From an uncultured Bacteroidia bacterium (GTDB taxonomy: Bacteria > Bacteroidota > Bacteroidia > Bacteroidales > Prolixibacteraceae), in contig CAIXCY010000033.1 in assembly GCA_903918045.1 (NCBI GenBank), forward strand, positions 1 through 51,319: 51,319 nt of DNA, given 5' to 3'. This document shows positions 36,594 through 45,852 of this stretch, piece after piece; the first letter of the stretch is position 1, and each line of letters starts with the position of its first letter. A program made the translations under genes and the position numbers. Below the pieces are notes generated by a model, which ran no database searches, was not told the origin of the DNA, and saw only the letters and a list, made by a program, of their open reading frames with translations.

Positions 36594-38447
36594 ATGAAGA
36601 ATCAGAATTTTAATTACATCGATTCCCTTTTAAGATTCAAAAGGCAGGACACTGCCATTGTTAAAATCGGGATGGTTACCCTGGGTGGAATGTATCCTAT
36701 CCGGCTGCAATCGATGACTGATACAGACACAAAAGACACCGATAGTACAGTAAGCCAGGTAATCCGGATTTTGGATGCCGGAGCCGATTTTGTCAGAGTT
36801 ACCGTTCAGGGGGTCAGGGAGGCCGAAAATCTGAAGAATATCAGAGCTGAACTTGACCGCAGAGGTTACCTCAATCCTTTGGTTGCAGATGTTCATTTTA
36901 ATCCGGCCGCCGCTAATATTGCAATTAAATATGTACGAAAAGTTAGAATTAATCCCGGGAACTTCTACGATAAAAGGGCAAAGTTTGAGCACCTTCTTTA
37001 TACCAATGAAGAATACCTTGAGGAACTTTCCAAAATAGAAGAGCGGTTTATTCCATTTATCACGGAGTGTAAATCGCGTGGTACAGCCTTGCGAATCGGA
37101 GCCAACCAGGGTTCATTATCTGATCGGATTATGAGTCGTTACGGCGATACTCCTGCAGGGATTGTGGAGTCGGTCATGGAGTTTTTGCGAATTTGCAAAA
37201 GAGAGGATTATCACAACCTCGTAATCTCTATTAAATCGAGCAATACAAGGATGATGGTTTATACTGTCAGGCTGATGAATTACAGGATGCGGCTTGAGGA
37301 TATGAATTATCCATTTCACATCGGGGTAACTGAGGCCGGAGCAGGTGAAGATGGTCGAATCAAATCGGCTGTCGGATCAGGCGCCCTTCTTGCCGATGGG
37401 ATCGGTGACACCATTCGCATTTCCCTTACGGAAGACCCGGCTGCAGAAATCCCTTTTGCACGTAAACTGGTGGATGTATTTGTGGGGAGAGAGAATCATG
37501 CCTCTATAAAGGCTCCACTTGTGGCACAAACCAATCCTTTTGAATACGAACGTCGTTCCAGCAGGCCGGTGAATGATATCGGCGGAAAAAAACCTGCAGT
37601 TGTTATTGGAAGCCTAAACAATTATACCAGGGAAGAGGTAAGAACGCTGAATTCAGGTATTGAACCCGAATACTTTTATGACGGAAAGCGAATCCTTGAC
37701 CGTGGAAACAAATCGTATCAGATCCTTTCATGTGAAGATTACCTGTTTAACGACAACTACACCGGGCAGATGCGTTTTGTAAGGATTAATAAAAGGGAGT
37801 ATGACGTTTTTAAGGAGGAGAATCCCGAGATTATTGAAAAGCTCAAAAGAGAGCGGAAGGTAATCCTCATTATGGAGAGTGATAACCTGAATTGTTATGC
37901 GGAGATGAGGGCTTTTTTCATGGAGTTGGATGCCCATATTTGTAAATGTCCTGTTATTTTACACCGTACCTATAAAATAAATAATTATGAGGATTTGCTT
38001 ATTAGGGCGTCAACAGATCTTGGCGGGCTCTTTATCGACGGTTATGGCGACGGCATACTCCTTACAAATGAAGGGAATACAGGTTATAATGAACTGAAAA
38101 ATCTTGCATTTGGCGTTCTCCAGGCAAGCCGGATGCGAGTGACCAAGACAGAGTTTATCTCCTGTCCCGGTTGTGGGCGAACCCTCTTTGATCTGAGGGA
38201 TACACTGGCAGAGATTAAACGGAACTTTGACCATCTAAAGAATCTGAAGATTGGAATTATGGGATGTGTAGTTAATGGTCCCGGCGAAATGGGGGATGTC
38301 GATTATGGCTTTGTAGGTTCAGGAAAAGGGAAGATCAACCTCTATAAAGGTCAAAAGCTGATCAAACGCCATGTGGACAGTGAAAATGCGGTTGACGAGC
38401 TAAAAAAGCTCATGATGGAATATGGCGAATGGAAAAACCCAATTTAG
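36594..38447 (+). CDS. ispG: 4-hydroxy-3-methylbut-2-enyl diphosphate synthase (long form)
   Basis: 617 residues. The N-terminal TIM barrel (about 15-290, with LQSMTDTDTKD and VRVNPGN-like VRINPGN) and the C-terminal [4Fe-4S] domain with ligands C524, C527 (SCPGCGRTLFDL) and C558 (MGCVVNGPGE) are both present. A roughly 200-residue insert (about 300-510) separates them, as in plant and Bacteroidota/Chlamydia enzymes, whereas the E. coli form is about 370 residues. It converts MEcPP to HMBPP in the MEP isoprenoid pathway and so feeds the carotenoid and undecaprenyl routes represented in this window. Its 3' end overlaps the convergent PBP gene by 4 nt. Confidence 0.96.
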   Translation: MKNQNFNYIDSLLRFKRQDTAIVKIGMVTLGGMYPIRLQSMTDTDTKDTDSTVSQVIRILDAGADFVRVTVQGVREAENLKNIRAELDRRGYLNPLVADVHFNPAAANIAIKYVRKVRINPGNFYDKRAKFEHLLYTNEEYLEELSKIEERFIPFITECKSRGTALRIGANQGSLSDRIMSRYGDTPAGIVESVMEFLRICKREDYHNLVISIKSSNTRMMVYTVRLMNYRMRLEDMNYPFHIGVTEAGAGEDGRIKSAVGSGALLADGIGDTIRISLTEDPAAEIPFARKLVDVFVGRENHASIKAPLVAQTNPFEYERRSSRPVNDIGGKKPAVVIGSLNNYTREEVRTLNSGIEPEYFYDGKRILDRGNKSYQILSCEDYLFNDNYTGQMRFVRINKREYDVFKEENPEIIEKLKRERKVILIMESDNLNCYAEMRAFFMELDAHICKCPVILHRTYKINNYEDLLIRASTDLGGLFIDGYGDGILLTNEGNTGYNELKNLAFGVLQASRMRVTKTEFISCPGCGRTLFDLRDTLAEIKRNFDHLKNLKIGIMGCVVNGPGEMGDVDYGFVGSGKGKINLYKGQKLIKRHVDSENAVDELKKLMMEYGEWKNPI

Positions 38448-40792
38448 AAGAAATCAGTTTCACTATCGTGCTTTTCGTCTTTCATAACTTTTGAACAATC
38501 AAGATCCATGTGAAATCCCTCAGGCGCTTCAAAACGGGTACTCTGAGAATAGCCTAGGGTACGATCGCGGTAAAGTTTATTCATAAAATAACCATATACG
38601 GGTAGTGCCATGTTGGCTCCCTGTCCCATCGTCAATCCTTCGAAATGGATTGCACGTAAATCTCCCCCGGTCCAGACTCCGGTAACCAGTTCAGGGGTGA
38701 TTCCCATAAACCATCCGTCGGACTGGTTCTGGGTTGTCCCAGTTTTTCCTGCGATATCAGCTGTAAGATTTCCATAAATCAATCCTTCGCGTCTTAATCG
38801 CTGGCTTGTCCCTTCATTCACAACACCTTCCAAAAGATTGAGCATTAAAAAGGCTGTCTTCGGATCGATAGCATCATGATGTTCAGGTGAAAAACGGGCC
38901 AGAATATTGCCATTCTTATCCTCAATTCGGGTAACAAAAATAGGTTTTGTATAAACACCGTGATTGGCAAAGGTCCCGTATGCGCCCACCATTTCATAAA
39001 TTGTTACATCTGAAGTTCCAAGAAACATCGACGGAACAGCATCGATGGGACTTGTAATCCCCATTTTGCGCATCATATTTGCCATTGATTCAGGATTAAA
39101 CTGTTTCATCACCCAACCGGACACCTGGTTTACAGAGTTGGCAAGCCCCCATTTTAAGGTAACCATCTGCCCGTCGTAGTCAGTACTCCCTGAATTCTTT
39201 GCCGTCCATGTAGTACCGTCGGCTAAGTAAAAGGTCTGTTCTGCATTGGGAACCATCGTACATGGCGAATACCCGTTCTGCATCGCCAGGGTATAGAGAA
39301 ATGGCTTCACGGTTGAGCCCACCTGTCTTTTCCCAAGCTTCACCATATCGTACATAAAGTATTTGTAATTTGGACCACCTACCCATGCCTTTACATGACC
39401 TGTTTTTGTCTCCATGGTCATCATCGCTGAGCGGAGAAATCCAAGGGCATATTTTACAGAGTCGAGGGGGGTCATTGTTGTGTCAATCTCTCCGCGCCAA
39501 CTGAATACGGTCATTTCTGCAGGCTTTTTAAACTCCTTCATAATCTCTTCCTGGTTCAGCCCCTGACCCTTAAGTTGCCTGTAATGCTCACTTTGTTTTA
39601 CTGCAACATTGAGCAGGGCGCGGGAATCTTCATCTGACATTGCATTCGGGAATGGCCGATTTCGCAATCCTTTAAGCCGCTGATTGAAGACAGGTTGAAT
39701 TTCTACACTAAGATGCTGTCGGATTGCATATTCTGCATACTTCTGCATCCGAATGTCAATTGTTGAATAGATCTTCAATCCATCGGAATGAATATTGTAT
39801 GGTGTTCCGTCGGGTTTAGGATTTTTGCGACACCAGCCATATAAAGGATTGGTTGCCCATTCTATGGAGTCTTCATGGAATTGCTGGTTTTGCCAGGCTC
39901 CATATTTGCTGCGATCCGGTTTTTGAGCCATCAGGGTGGTTCTGAGGTATTCAGTAAAATAGATGCCAGGGCTTGATTTGAAATCCTCTTTATGATAATT
40001 AAGGATCAGAGGCCTGGCTTTCAGTGTATTGAATTCTGATTTTGAGATTGTCCCATATTTTCTGACCTGGTCAAGGACAACATTTCTACGTTGTTTAACT
40101 ATTTCCGGACGACGGACAGGATTGTATAAAGAGGGATTTTTTGCCATTCCGATAAGCATTGCAGCCTGCTCCATAGTAAGAAGATCAGGAGTAGTGCCAA
40201 AATAGATCTGCGCTGCTGATTTTATTCCGACAGCCAGATTCAAAAAGTCAAACTTATTGAGATACATCGTGAGAATCTCTTCTTTAGTGAAATTGCGTTC
40301 GAGTTTAACTGCAATAACCCACTCTCTGAATTTACGGAATGCCAGGTTTATTTTGCGATCCATCTCTTCACGTGGGAATAACATTTTTGCCAATTGCTGA
40401 CTGATGGTACTCCCTCCGCCAGAGCTTTCATTTCCTGTAAGAACCCCTTTTGCAACCCGAAGCAACCCTCTGATATCGATCCCAGAATGGTGGTAAAATC
40501 GCTCGTCTTCTGTGGCAATCAGAGCTGTGATTACATTTGGACTAATCTGCTCGTAGGGGACAAATGTTCTGTTTTCTTTATAAAAGAATTTACGTATAAC
40601 GACACTGTCGCAGGAATAGACCTCTGAAGCCAGTGAGGATTCAATATTTTCCAATTCAGACAGCGAAGGCATAAAACCAAGCTTGCCGTTTGCCACCAAA
40701 CTAAATAGTATGATAATCATTAAAATACCGATCCCAAAGAGACTCCAGAATATTTTAATATACTTATCGAACGGATGATTGCTATCAGTCAT
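38444..40792 (-). CDS. Bifunctional penicillin-binding protein (PBP1A type)
   Basis: 782 residues. A single N-terminal membrane anchor (about 12-34) precedes the GT51 glycosyltransferase domain with TEDERFYHHSGID (catalytic E95) and GGGSTISQQLAK (126-137). The transpeptidase domain has S493-T-V-K496, SVN (553-555) and KTGT (683-686). It polymerises and cross-links peptidoglycan on the outer face of the inner membrane. It is convergent with ispG and has its own upstream -7 box. Confidence 0.95.
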   Translation of the reverse strand: MTDSNHPFDKYIKIFWSLFGIGILMIIILFSLVANGKLGFMPSLSELENIESSLASEVYSCDSVVIRKFFYKENRTFVPYEQISPNVITALIATEDERFYHHSGIDIRGLLRVAKGVLTGNESSGGGSTISQQLAKMLFPREEMDRKINLAFRKFREWVIAVKLERNFTKEEILTMYLNKFDFLNLAVGIKSAAQIYFGTTPDLLTMEQAAMLIGMAKNPSLYNPVRRPEIVKQRRNVVLDQVRKYGTISKSEFNTLKARPLILNYHKEDFKSSPGIYFTEYLRTTLMAQKPDRSKYGAWQNQQFHEDSIEWATNPLYGWCRKNPKPDGTPYNIHSDGLKIYSTIDIRMQKYAEYAIRQHLSVEIQPVFNQRLKGLRNRPFPNAMSDEDSRALLNVAVKQSEHYRQLKGQGLNQEEIMKEFKKPAEMTVFSWRGEIDTTMTPLDSVKYALGFLRSAMMTMETKTGHVKAWVGGPNYKYFMYDMVKLGKRQVGSTVKPFLYTLAMQNGYSPCTMVPNAEQTFYLADGTTWTAKNSGSTDYDGQMVTLKWGLANSVNQVSGWVMKQFNPESMANMMRKMGITSPIDAVPSMFLGTSDVTIYEMVGAYGTFANHGVYTKPIFVTRIEDKNGNILARFSPEHHDAIDPKTAFLMLNLLEGVVNEGTSQRLRREGLIYGNLTADIAGKTGTTQNQSDGWFMGITPELVTGVWTGGDLRAIHFEGLTMGQGANMALPVYGYFMNKLYRDRTLGYSQSTRFEAPEGFHMDLDCSKVMKDEKHDSETDFF

Positions 40793-40814
40793 AAACAGAT
40801 TTATTTGAGTGCTG

Positions 40815-40822
40815 CAAACTTA
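40815..40822 (-). promoter_or_regulatory. Candidate -7 box of the PBP1A gene
   Basis: TAAGTTTG on the minus strand fits TAnnTTTG exactly, 22 nt upstream of the ATG. No -33 TTTG at standard spacing. Confidence 0.5.
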
Positions 40823-40926
40823 CATGAAAAAACTTAAAAAAATAACCGGCCGGGAGCCAGTTATTTTAAGCACTTCGTATGTTTCTGAAAAATATGTTGT
40901 TGAGTCTGCTAAAATTGGAATCCAGA

Positions 40927-41394
40927 TTAATTAATCGTTATGACTAAGGTTTGTGAGCTTGAATTATTTGAAGCATCGCTGCAGTTCACCTTAATATTAT
41001 AGGTTCCGGTTGATACAATTTGTAAAAGTGTATTAGTCGGAATGATAATGTCTGTTATCGTAATAGTCTGAGATTTACCGCTTAGGCCGGATGTAGACCG
41101 TGTATAGCTAAATGCTACGGATGTTGGTACATTTTTTAATGCCAGAGCTCCTAATGTCGATTTACTAATGGCAACATCGTAATTCTTAAGGGCTTCATTA
41201 TCTGTAAAAGTGACTTCGAATGGAATGGTTGCGCCGGCAGAAAAAATTTGTGCCGCAGAGGGCTTTGTAATTGTTATCGTTGGCTTTGTGGTATCAGGAA
41301 TCACAACCGGTGGCGTGCTTCCCCCTTTTGAACATCCGGAGATAATAACACTAAACGCGCTTAAAATAAGCAGATATTTCGTTGAAAAATTCAT
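40927..41394 (-). CDS. DUF4625-like lipoprotein
   Basis: 155 residues from the ATG at 41394, chosen because it begins a lipoprotein signal (MNFSTKYLLILSAFSVIISGC, lipobox cysteine at 21); the frame is open to 41475, but that longer start would bury the signal. The mature part is one Ig-like domain starting TKPTITITKPSAAQIFSAG, with the DUF4625 pattern (FTDNEALKNYDVAI). It is probably anchored in the outer or inner membrane. Role unknown. Confidence 0.75.
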   Translation of the reverse strand: MNFSTKYLLILSAFSVIISGCSKGGSTPPVVIPDTTKPTITITKPSAAQIFSAGATIPFEVTFTDNEALKNYDVAISKSTLGALALKNVPTSVAFSYTRSTSGLSGKSQTITITDIIIPTNTLLQIVSTGTYNIKVNCSDASNNSSSQTLVITIN

Positions 41395-41535
41395 ATTCGT
41401 GTGTTTTTTAATTAGGCCGGTTTGAAGTTCAATTCTTTTTGGAAAATTTCTCCCTTTAAAGGAATTTTCACCCATTTTCCCTTGAATCTATAAAATCAAG
41501 TGTAAAGTTAATCATTCTGCGTTCGACCCCGACGA

Positions 41536-42099
41536 TTATCTGAAATATTTATAATCGAAACAGGTTATTTCTTCAAATGGAGGGAGTTTGGTGTCCTTTT
41601 CGGATAGTTTAATTTCGTCTAGCTTAAGTATCCAGTCAATATTTATTGAAGGATCATTATATATTAATCCACCATCGGCACCTGGATTATAATAATTATC
41701 ACATTTATATGAAAATACTGCAGTTTCACTCAGCACCGCAAATCCGTGTGCAAATCCCCTTGGAACATACAGCTGGCTATGGTTCGTCTCGGAAAGCCGA
41801 ACAGCAACATGCTCTCCGTAGGTTGGGGAGCCGATCCGCAGATCAACAGCAATGTCAAGCACCTCCCCTTGAAGACACTGCACAAGTTTTGCCTGTGTAA
41901 AAGGTGGCTTCTGGAAATGGAGCCCCCTTAATACACCTAACCCTGATTTGGATTGATTATCCTGAATAAAATGGACTTCCCCGACATATTTTTCGAAAAC
42001 ATCGCGGCGAAATGATTCGAAGAAGTAGCCTCGGTGGTCTCCAAATACATCTGGTTCAAATATTAATACTTCCGGTATTTTAGTGGCTATTACTTTCAT
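41536..42099 (-). CDS. rfbC: dTDP-4-dehydrorhamnose 3,5-epimerase
   Basis: 187 residues, a cupin fold of normal RmlC length. Key segments are FFESFRRDVFEK, the LRGLHFQKPP loop with the catalytic histidine, and PRGFAHGFAVLS. It makes dTDP-4-keto-rhamnose from the 4-keto-6-deoxyglucose form for dTDP-L-rhamnose supply. It lies 20 nt after rfbA. The rfbB and rfbD genes needed for the rest of the pathway are not in the window. Confidence 0.95.
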   Translation of the reverse strand: MKVIATKIPEVLIFEPDVFGDHRGYFFESFRRDVFEKYVGEVHFIQDNQSKSGLGVLRGLHFQKPPFTQAKLVQCLQGEVLDIAVDLRIGSPTYGEHVAVRLSETNHSQLYVPRGFAHGFAVLSETAVFSYKCDNYYNPGADGGLIYNDPSINIDWILKLDEIKLSEKDTKLPPFEEITCFDYKYFR

Positions 42100-42119
42100 C
42101 GCTGAATTATTATAGGTTA

Positions 42120-42995
42120 TTAATCCGCTGCCAATCTTAGCAGATATTGTCCATATTGATTTTTGATCATCGGTTGAGCAAGTACAATTAGCTGATCTTT
42201 AGTAATCCATCCATTGTGATAGGCAATCTCTTCGGGACAGGCAACCTTCAATCCCTGACGCGTTTCGATTGTTTCGATAAAATTGGAGGCCTGAATTAAA
42301 GAGGTGTGAGTTCCGGTATCAAGCCATGCAAAACCACGCCCCATGGTTGATAGTTTCAACTCTTTATTATTCATATATACCTGGTTTACAGTAGTTATTT
42401 CCAGCTCTCCACGGGGGGATGGTTTTATTTTCTTTGCAACTTCAATAACCGAATTTGGATAAAAATAGAGCCCTACAACGGCAAAATTTGACTTTGGTTC
42501 CAGCGGTTTCTCTTCCAGGGAAAGAACATTTCCCTCCTTGTCAATTTCGGCAACACCATATCGTTCGGGATCTGAGACAACATATCCAAAAATCACTGCT
42601 TTTTGCTCATTCCTTACAAGTTCAACCGATTCATGAAGCATGCCTGAAAATCCATACCCGTAAAAGATATTGTCTCCAAGGACAAGACAAACATCATCCG
42701 AACCAATAAAATCTTCCCCAAGTAGAAATGCCTGTGCCAATCCATCCGGGGAGGGCTGAATCTTGTAGCTAATTGAAATCCCCCACTCTTTCCCGGTCCC
42801 TAATAACCGTTCGTACATGCCGATATCTTCCGGGGTGGAGATCAAAAGGATCTCCCTGATTCCTGAAAGCATTAAGGTAGACAACGGATAATAGACCATT
42901 GGTTTGTCATAGACCGGTAAAAGCTGTTTTGATACCCCTTTGGTGATCGGATACAACCTGGTTCCTGATCCTCCTGCAAGAATTATTCCTTTCAT
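42120..42995 (-). CDS. rfbA: Glucose-1-phosphate thymidylyltransferase
   Basis: 291 residues, the RmlA length. The nucleotide-binding signature [18 protein letters not shown] (8-25) and the [10 protein letters not shown] segment are present. It joins dTTP and glucose-1-phosphate to dTDP-glucose, the first step to dTDP-sugars for surface polysaccharide. Next gene downstream is rfbC; a VanZ-like gene lies 70 nt upstream. Confidence 0.96.
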   Translation of the reverse strand: MKGIILAGGSGTRLYPITKGVSKQLLPVYDKPMVYYPLSTLMLSGIREILLISTPEDIGMYERLLGTGKEWGISISYKIQPSPDGLAQAFLLGEDFIGSDDVCLVLGDNIFYGYGFSGMLHESVELVRNEQKAVIFGYVVSDPERYGVAEIDKEGNVLSLEEKPLEPKSNFAVVGLYFYPNSVIEVAKKIKPSPRGELEITTVNQVYMNNKELKLSTMGRGFAWLDTGTHTSLIQASNFIETIETRQGLKVACPEEIAYHNGWITKDQLIVLAQPMIKNQYGQYLLRLAAD

Positions 42996-43065
42996 AACGG
43001 ATAATAAATTAATTGCTTAGAACTGATTTTATAGTGACAATTTAATAATTCGGGATTTGCTCCTC

Positions 43066-43497
43066 TTATAATAATCCAGAATGGCGCAGATTATCGGACT
43101 TTCTTAATTCGAAATGATTCTTTAAACGTACGAGCAACATATACAGGACAACTCCTATTATTGCCCCAATAGAATTTGATAGAATATCAAGTAGTTCAAA
43201 GGACCGTCCAAGATTCATTATTTTTTGAAAAATCTCCATTGAAATGCCCCAGCTTATAGCAAACAAAATTACAATATAATACCATTTGTAATTAATTTCT
43301 GCATGCATTGACCAGCATGATATTACGCTAAGTCCAAGGTACATACACAGATGGACGATTTTATCGGCTCCCGGAAACATTGAGACCTGCGGTATGTCAG
43401 TGGAAGGCAGAAGTGAAAGGATCGCAATGCATCCCAAATATATCAGACTTAAGATTATTCGTAACCGTTGAGAGATCGCAAAAAGAATTAAAATCAT
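43066..43497 (-). CDS. VanZ-like family membrane protein
   Basis: 143 residues with four membrane segments and the VanZ-like pattern: PGADKIVHLCMYLGL in the second segment and SWGISMEIFQKIMNLGRSFELLDILSN (residues given with gaps: SWGISMEI-Q, GRSFELLDILSNS), followed by GAIIGV. Small VanZ proteins often accompany polysaccharide loci in Bacteroidota; their function is unclear, and teicoplanin resistance should not be assumed. Confidence 0.83.
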   Translation of the reverse strand: MILILFAISQRLRIILSLIYLGCIAILSLLPSTDIPQVSMFPGADKIVHLCMYLGLSVISCWSMHAEINYKWYYIVILFAISWGISMEIFQKIMNLGRSFELLDILSNSIGAIIGVVLYMLLVRLKNHFELRKSDNLRHSGLL

Positions 43498-43518
43498 TTA
43501 TTTCCCATTATAATTTAC

Positions 43519-43548
43519 CAAAAATAAGGTTTATTTGGTTCTATCAAA
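43519..43548 (-). promoter_or_regulatory. Promoter of the VanZ-like/rfbA/rfbC operon
   Basis: On the minus strand TTTG (43545-43548) is followed after 18 nt by TATTTTTG (43519-43526), a close fit to the Bacteroidota -33/-7 consensus, and the -7 box ends 21 nt before the VanZ-like ATG. This is the best-spaced promoter in the window. Confidence 0.62.
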
Positions 43549-43617
43549 AATGCTTAGAACGTTTTTTTGACTTTTACCTGATTTTAGGTTAAATTAAGGA
43601 GTAAACAAAATTTAGTA

Positions 43618-44757
43618 TTAGCGGGATTGGTTATCCCTGGCAATAATTTTTTCGGCTGTAATTCGCGGAACTAAAAGACGCTGAACCGGATCATCTTTTT
43701 TAATCAAATTCCTTTTCCGGATGATAAAAGCGGGAATCATGAAAAGAAAAGAGCCGGCAAAAAGGATATAAAAGATTAAACGAAGCATTCCAATCTCATG
43801 TAGTGCAAAAATTGCCAGGATGAAAAGAATGTTTATCCCTACTATTGTGAAAGTGGACTTGTTATGAGAGAAGCCAAGCGTAAGTAGTCGGTGATGCAGG
43901 TGATTTTTATCTGCTGCAAAAGGAGACTTGCGCTGCAATACCCGGATCAAAATAACCCTGACAACATCTAATAGGGGGTACGCCAGAATACCAAACGAAA
44001 TTGCAGGTACCGATTGAACTGCAAAAGGTTGAGTCTGGTCGATATTAAATTCATTAAACCGGATAATTAAAATTGCAATTATTGCACCTATTACCAGCGA
44101 TCCGGTATCTCCCATGAAGATTTTATTTCGCTTTCCAAACACGTTATAATAGAAAAAGCCTGCTGTAGCTCCGACCAGGCTAAATGAGAGAATTGCGTAC
44201 TCTAAATGACTGCTGATGAAAAACCAGGTCCCTAAAATAGATCCAATCATCATCGTCAGACTTGAGGCTAAACCGTCTATGCCGTCAGTGAGGTTAAAAG
44301 AATTAATAATTACTACGATTACAAATGCGGTCAAAAGAACACTTGGAATAACTCCTATCTGAGAAATTCCGAATAAACCATGAAGATCCGTAAACCGGGT
44401 TTGGGCGGGGAAGATAATAATCATAGCTGCAATTATTTCGGCTAATAACTTTTTATTCGGTGAAAGATTCACCAGATCGTCTTTTAATCCGATAAAGAAT
44501 ATAAGTAATGTTGCTGCCAGGATAAAAATCAGTTCCGGCATATCGTATCCGAACATTCCAATGGTAGATGCAAATACAAAACTGAAGAAAATCGCAATAC
44601 CCCCTAAAGTAGGAATGGCTTTTTGTGAAGAAGATCGTTCATTTGGCTTGTCAAAAAGCTTTAAAGCATTGTCAACCCTCACAATTATCGGGACACAATA
44701 AAGTGAAATTGAGAGTGCAACTAAAAAACATATAATTATTTGAATAAGATCAGGCAT
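43618..44757 (-). CDS. WecA/TagO-like undecaprenyl-phosphate sugar-1-phosphate transferase
   Basis: 379 residues with about ten membrane segments. Signature loops of the MraY/WecA family are present: the IPTLGGIAIFFSF segment near 50, NLTDGIDGLASS (with the catalytic Asp pair), GDTGSLVIGA and the HHRLLTLGFS loop near 290. It transfers a sugar-1-phosphate (GlcNAc-1-P type) to the lipid carrier undecaprenyl phosphate, starting surface-polysaccharide assembly. It lies downstream of upxY. A close paralogue begins at 51095. Confidence 0.9.
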   Translation of the reverse strand: MPDLIQIIICFLVALSISLYCVPIIVRVDNALKLFDKPNERSSSQKAIPTLGGIAIFFSFVFASTIGMFGYDMPELIFILAATLLIFFIGLKDDLVNLSPNKKLLAEIIAAMIIIFPAQTRFTDLHGLFGISQIGVIPSVLLTAFVIVVIINSFNLTDGIDGLASSLTMMIGSILGTWFFISSHLEYAILSFSLVGATAGFFYYNVFGKRNKIFMGDTGSLVIGAIIAILIIRFNEFNIDQTQPFAVQSVPAISFGILAYPLLDVVRVILIRVLQRKSPFAADKNHLHHRLLTLGFSHNKSTFTIVGINILFILAIFALHEIGMLRLIFYILFAGSFLFMIPAFIIRKRNLIKKDDPVQRLLVPRITAEKIIARDNQSR

Positions 44758-45145
44758 ACCGGTAAATAGGTTTTTATTTTACTCCTTCTAATTCTGTTTT
44801 TCTAATCTAAATTATTTCATGGTAATAACCATACTACGATTGTCTCGTTTAATTACCTTAAGCAGTTAATTGTTACCTCCCTATTTTATAAAAAGGGAAA
44901 ACCCGGACCCATTGGTTTCCAATAAATACAGGCAAATTAACTGCACAAAATTTATTTTACAGTCAGGTCTAAAATCTTACGATTACGGTATACTGAAAAA
45001 AATCGTTCTTCTACAAAGCTAACTTTTAAATTCCCCAAAAGGCAGGAAAACAATATTAGAATCATTCTAAATAACCAGATGTATCGTATTTGGATGCAGG
45101 CGTATACTATTTTTGAATAAGTGTAAGACAAGATTTCTAAAAACG
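44758..45145. other. Intergenic region between upxY and the WecA-like gene
   Basis: 388 nt without a gene. It holds a perfect inverted repeat TTAGAATCATTCTAA (45056-45070), an ATGGT/ACCAT hairpin (about 44819-44832) and a CCCT...AGGG hairpin near 44881. No good TAnnTTTG box was found for the WecA-like gene, so transcription may come from the upxY promoter with this stretch as a long internal spacer. Confidence 0.45.
45056..45070. repeat. Perfect inverted repeat downstream of upxY
   Basis: TTAGAAT-C-ATTCTAA has 7-bp arms around a single centre base. It could be an operator or an RNA hairpin. Chance is possible in AT-rich DNA. Confidence 0.35.
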
Positions 45146-45661
45146 CTATTTACAAGGTGCCAGATTTCTCCCAGGGGCCTCAATAAGAACGGTATACCCC
45201 AGAGGTGGAATCCGTAGGGCAACCTTATTTTTCCCTTTGAAGTCGATAAGTTCCCCGACAACCCCAATCAGAGGACCTGCAATAATCTCAACCATTTGCC
45301 CTGGCTTGAATTCCTCAATTGTAATTTCAACCTCATTTTCCGTCTGGCCAAGCATCCTTTTTATCAGGTTTATATCCGATTCCCGGATTACTGCTGCTTT
45401 CCCTTCAAAGTAAATATAACTTACTACATTGTAAATTCGGAGTACTGTTTCATACTCCTTTCTGCTTATATAAACGAATACATAACCTGAGATCAAAGGA
45501 GTTTCCACCCATTTTTTACGGTCACTCCATTGGCGTAATTTACGTTGCAATGGCAGGTAAGCTTCGATTTTTAATTCTGTCAGATCGGCATAAACCTTCT
45601 TTTCGGATCTTGATTTTACCCGGATAGCATACCAGTTAAAGACGGGTTTATTGATTTCCAT
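45146..45661 (-). CDS. UpxY-type transcription antiterminator (NusG paralogue)
   Basis: 171 residues. The N-terminal NGN domain begins FNWYAIRVKSRSEKKVYADL, and the C-terminal KOW domain is at about 110-165 (FKPGQMVEIIAGPLIGVVGEL). In Bacteroides, UpxY proteins ride on RNA polymerase and prevent early termination in their own capsule operon. Here it precedes a WecA-like gene and dTDP-sugar genes, which fits that role. No UpxZ partner is seen. Confidence 0.88.
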   Translation of the reverse strand: MEINKPVFNWYAIRVKSRSEKKVYADLTELKIEAYLPLQRKLRQWSDRKKWVETPLISGYVFVYISRKEYETVLRIYNVVSYIYFEGKAAVIRESDINLIKRMLGQTENEVEITIEEFKPGQMVEIIAGPLIGVVGELIDFKGKNKVALRIPPLGYTVLIEAPGRNLAPCK

Positions 45662-45699
45662 TGTAATTATAACACAGTATTAATTGAATATTTCAGCCG

Positions 45700-45707
45700 C
45701 AAAAGTA
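45700..45707 (-). promoter_or_regulatory. Candidate -7 box of upxY
   Basis: TACTTTTG on the minus strand fits TAnnTTTG exactly, 38 nt upstream of the ATG. A TTG lies 23 nt further upstream. Confidence 0.5.
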
Positions 45708-45810
45708 TTCACTCGTTTTCTTAAAACCTACAACTATTTTTAACAATTATTAAAGACGCAATAATTTCTCAAATCAAGGGGATGTCGGCTCACAAAACAA
45801 AGGGATTAAT

Positions 45811-45818
45811 TATTTTTG
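45811..45818 (+). promoter_or_regulatory. Candidate -7 box of the GH95/DUF1080 operon
   Basis: TATTTTTG fits TAnnTTTG exactly, 34 nt upstream of the ATG at 45853. The -33 region is not clear. Confidence 0.4.
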
Positions 45819-45852
45819 TACCTTAACCAGGGAATTAAAATTAACAAAACTT

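Noticed and set aside
36594-38447. IspG insert as a novel fusion
   Set aside because: The long form with a central insert is known from plants and from Bacteroidota and Chlamydia.
43066-43497. VanZ-like gene as an antibiotic-resistance determinant
   Set aside because: Small VanZ-like proteins are common near polysaccharide genes; no vanHAX-type genes are present.
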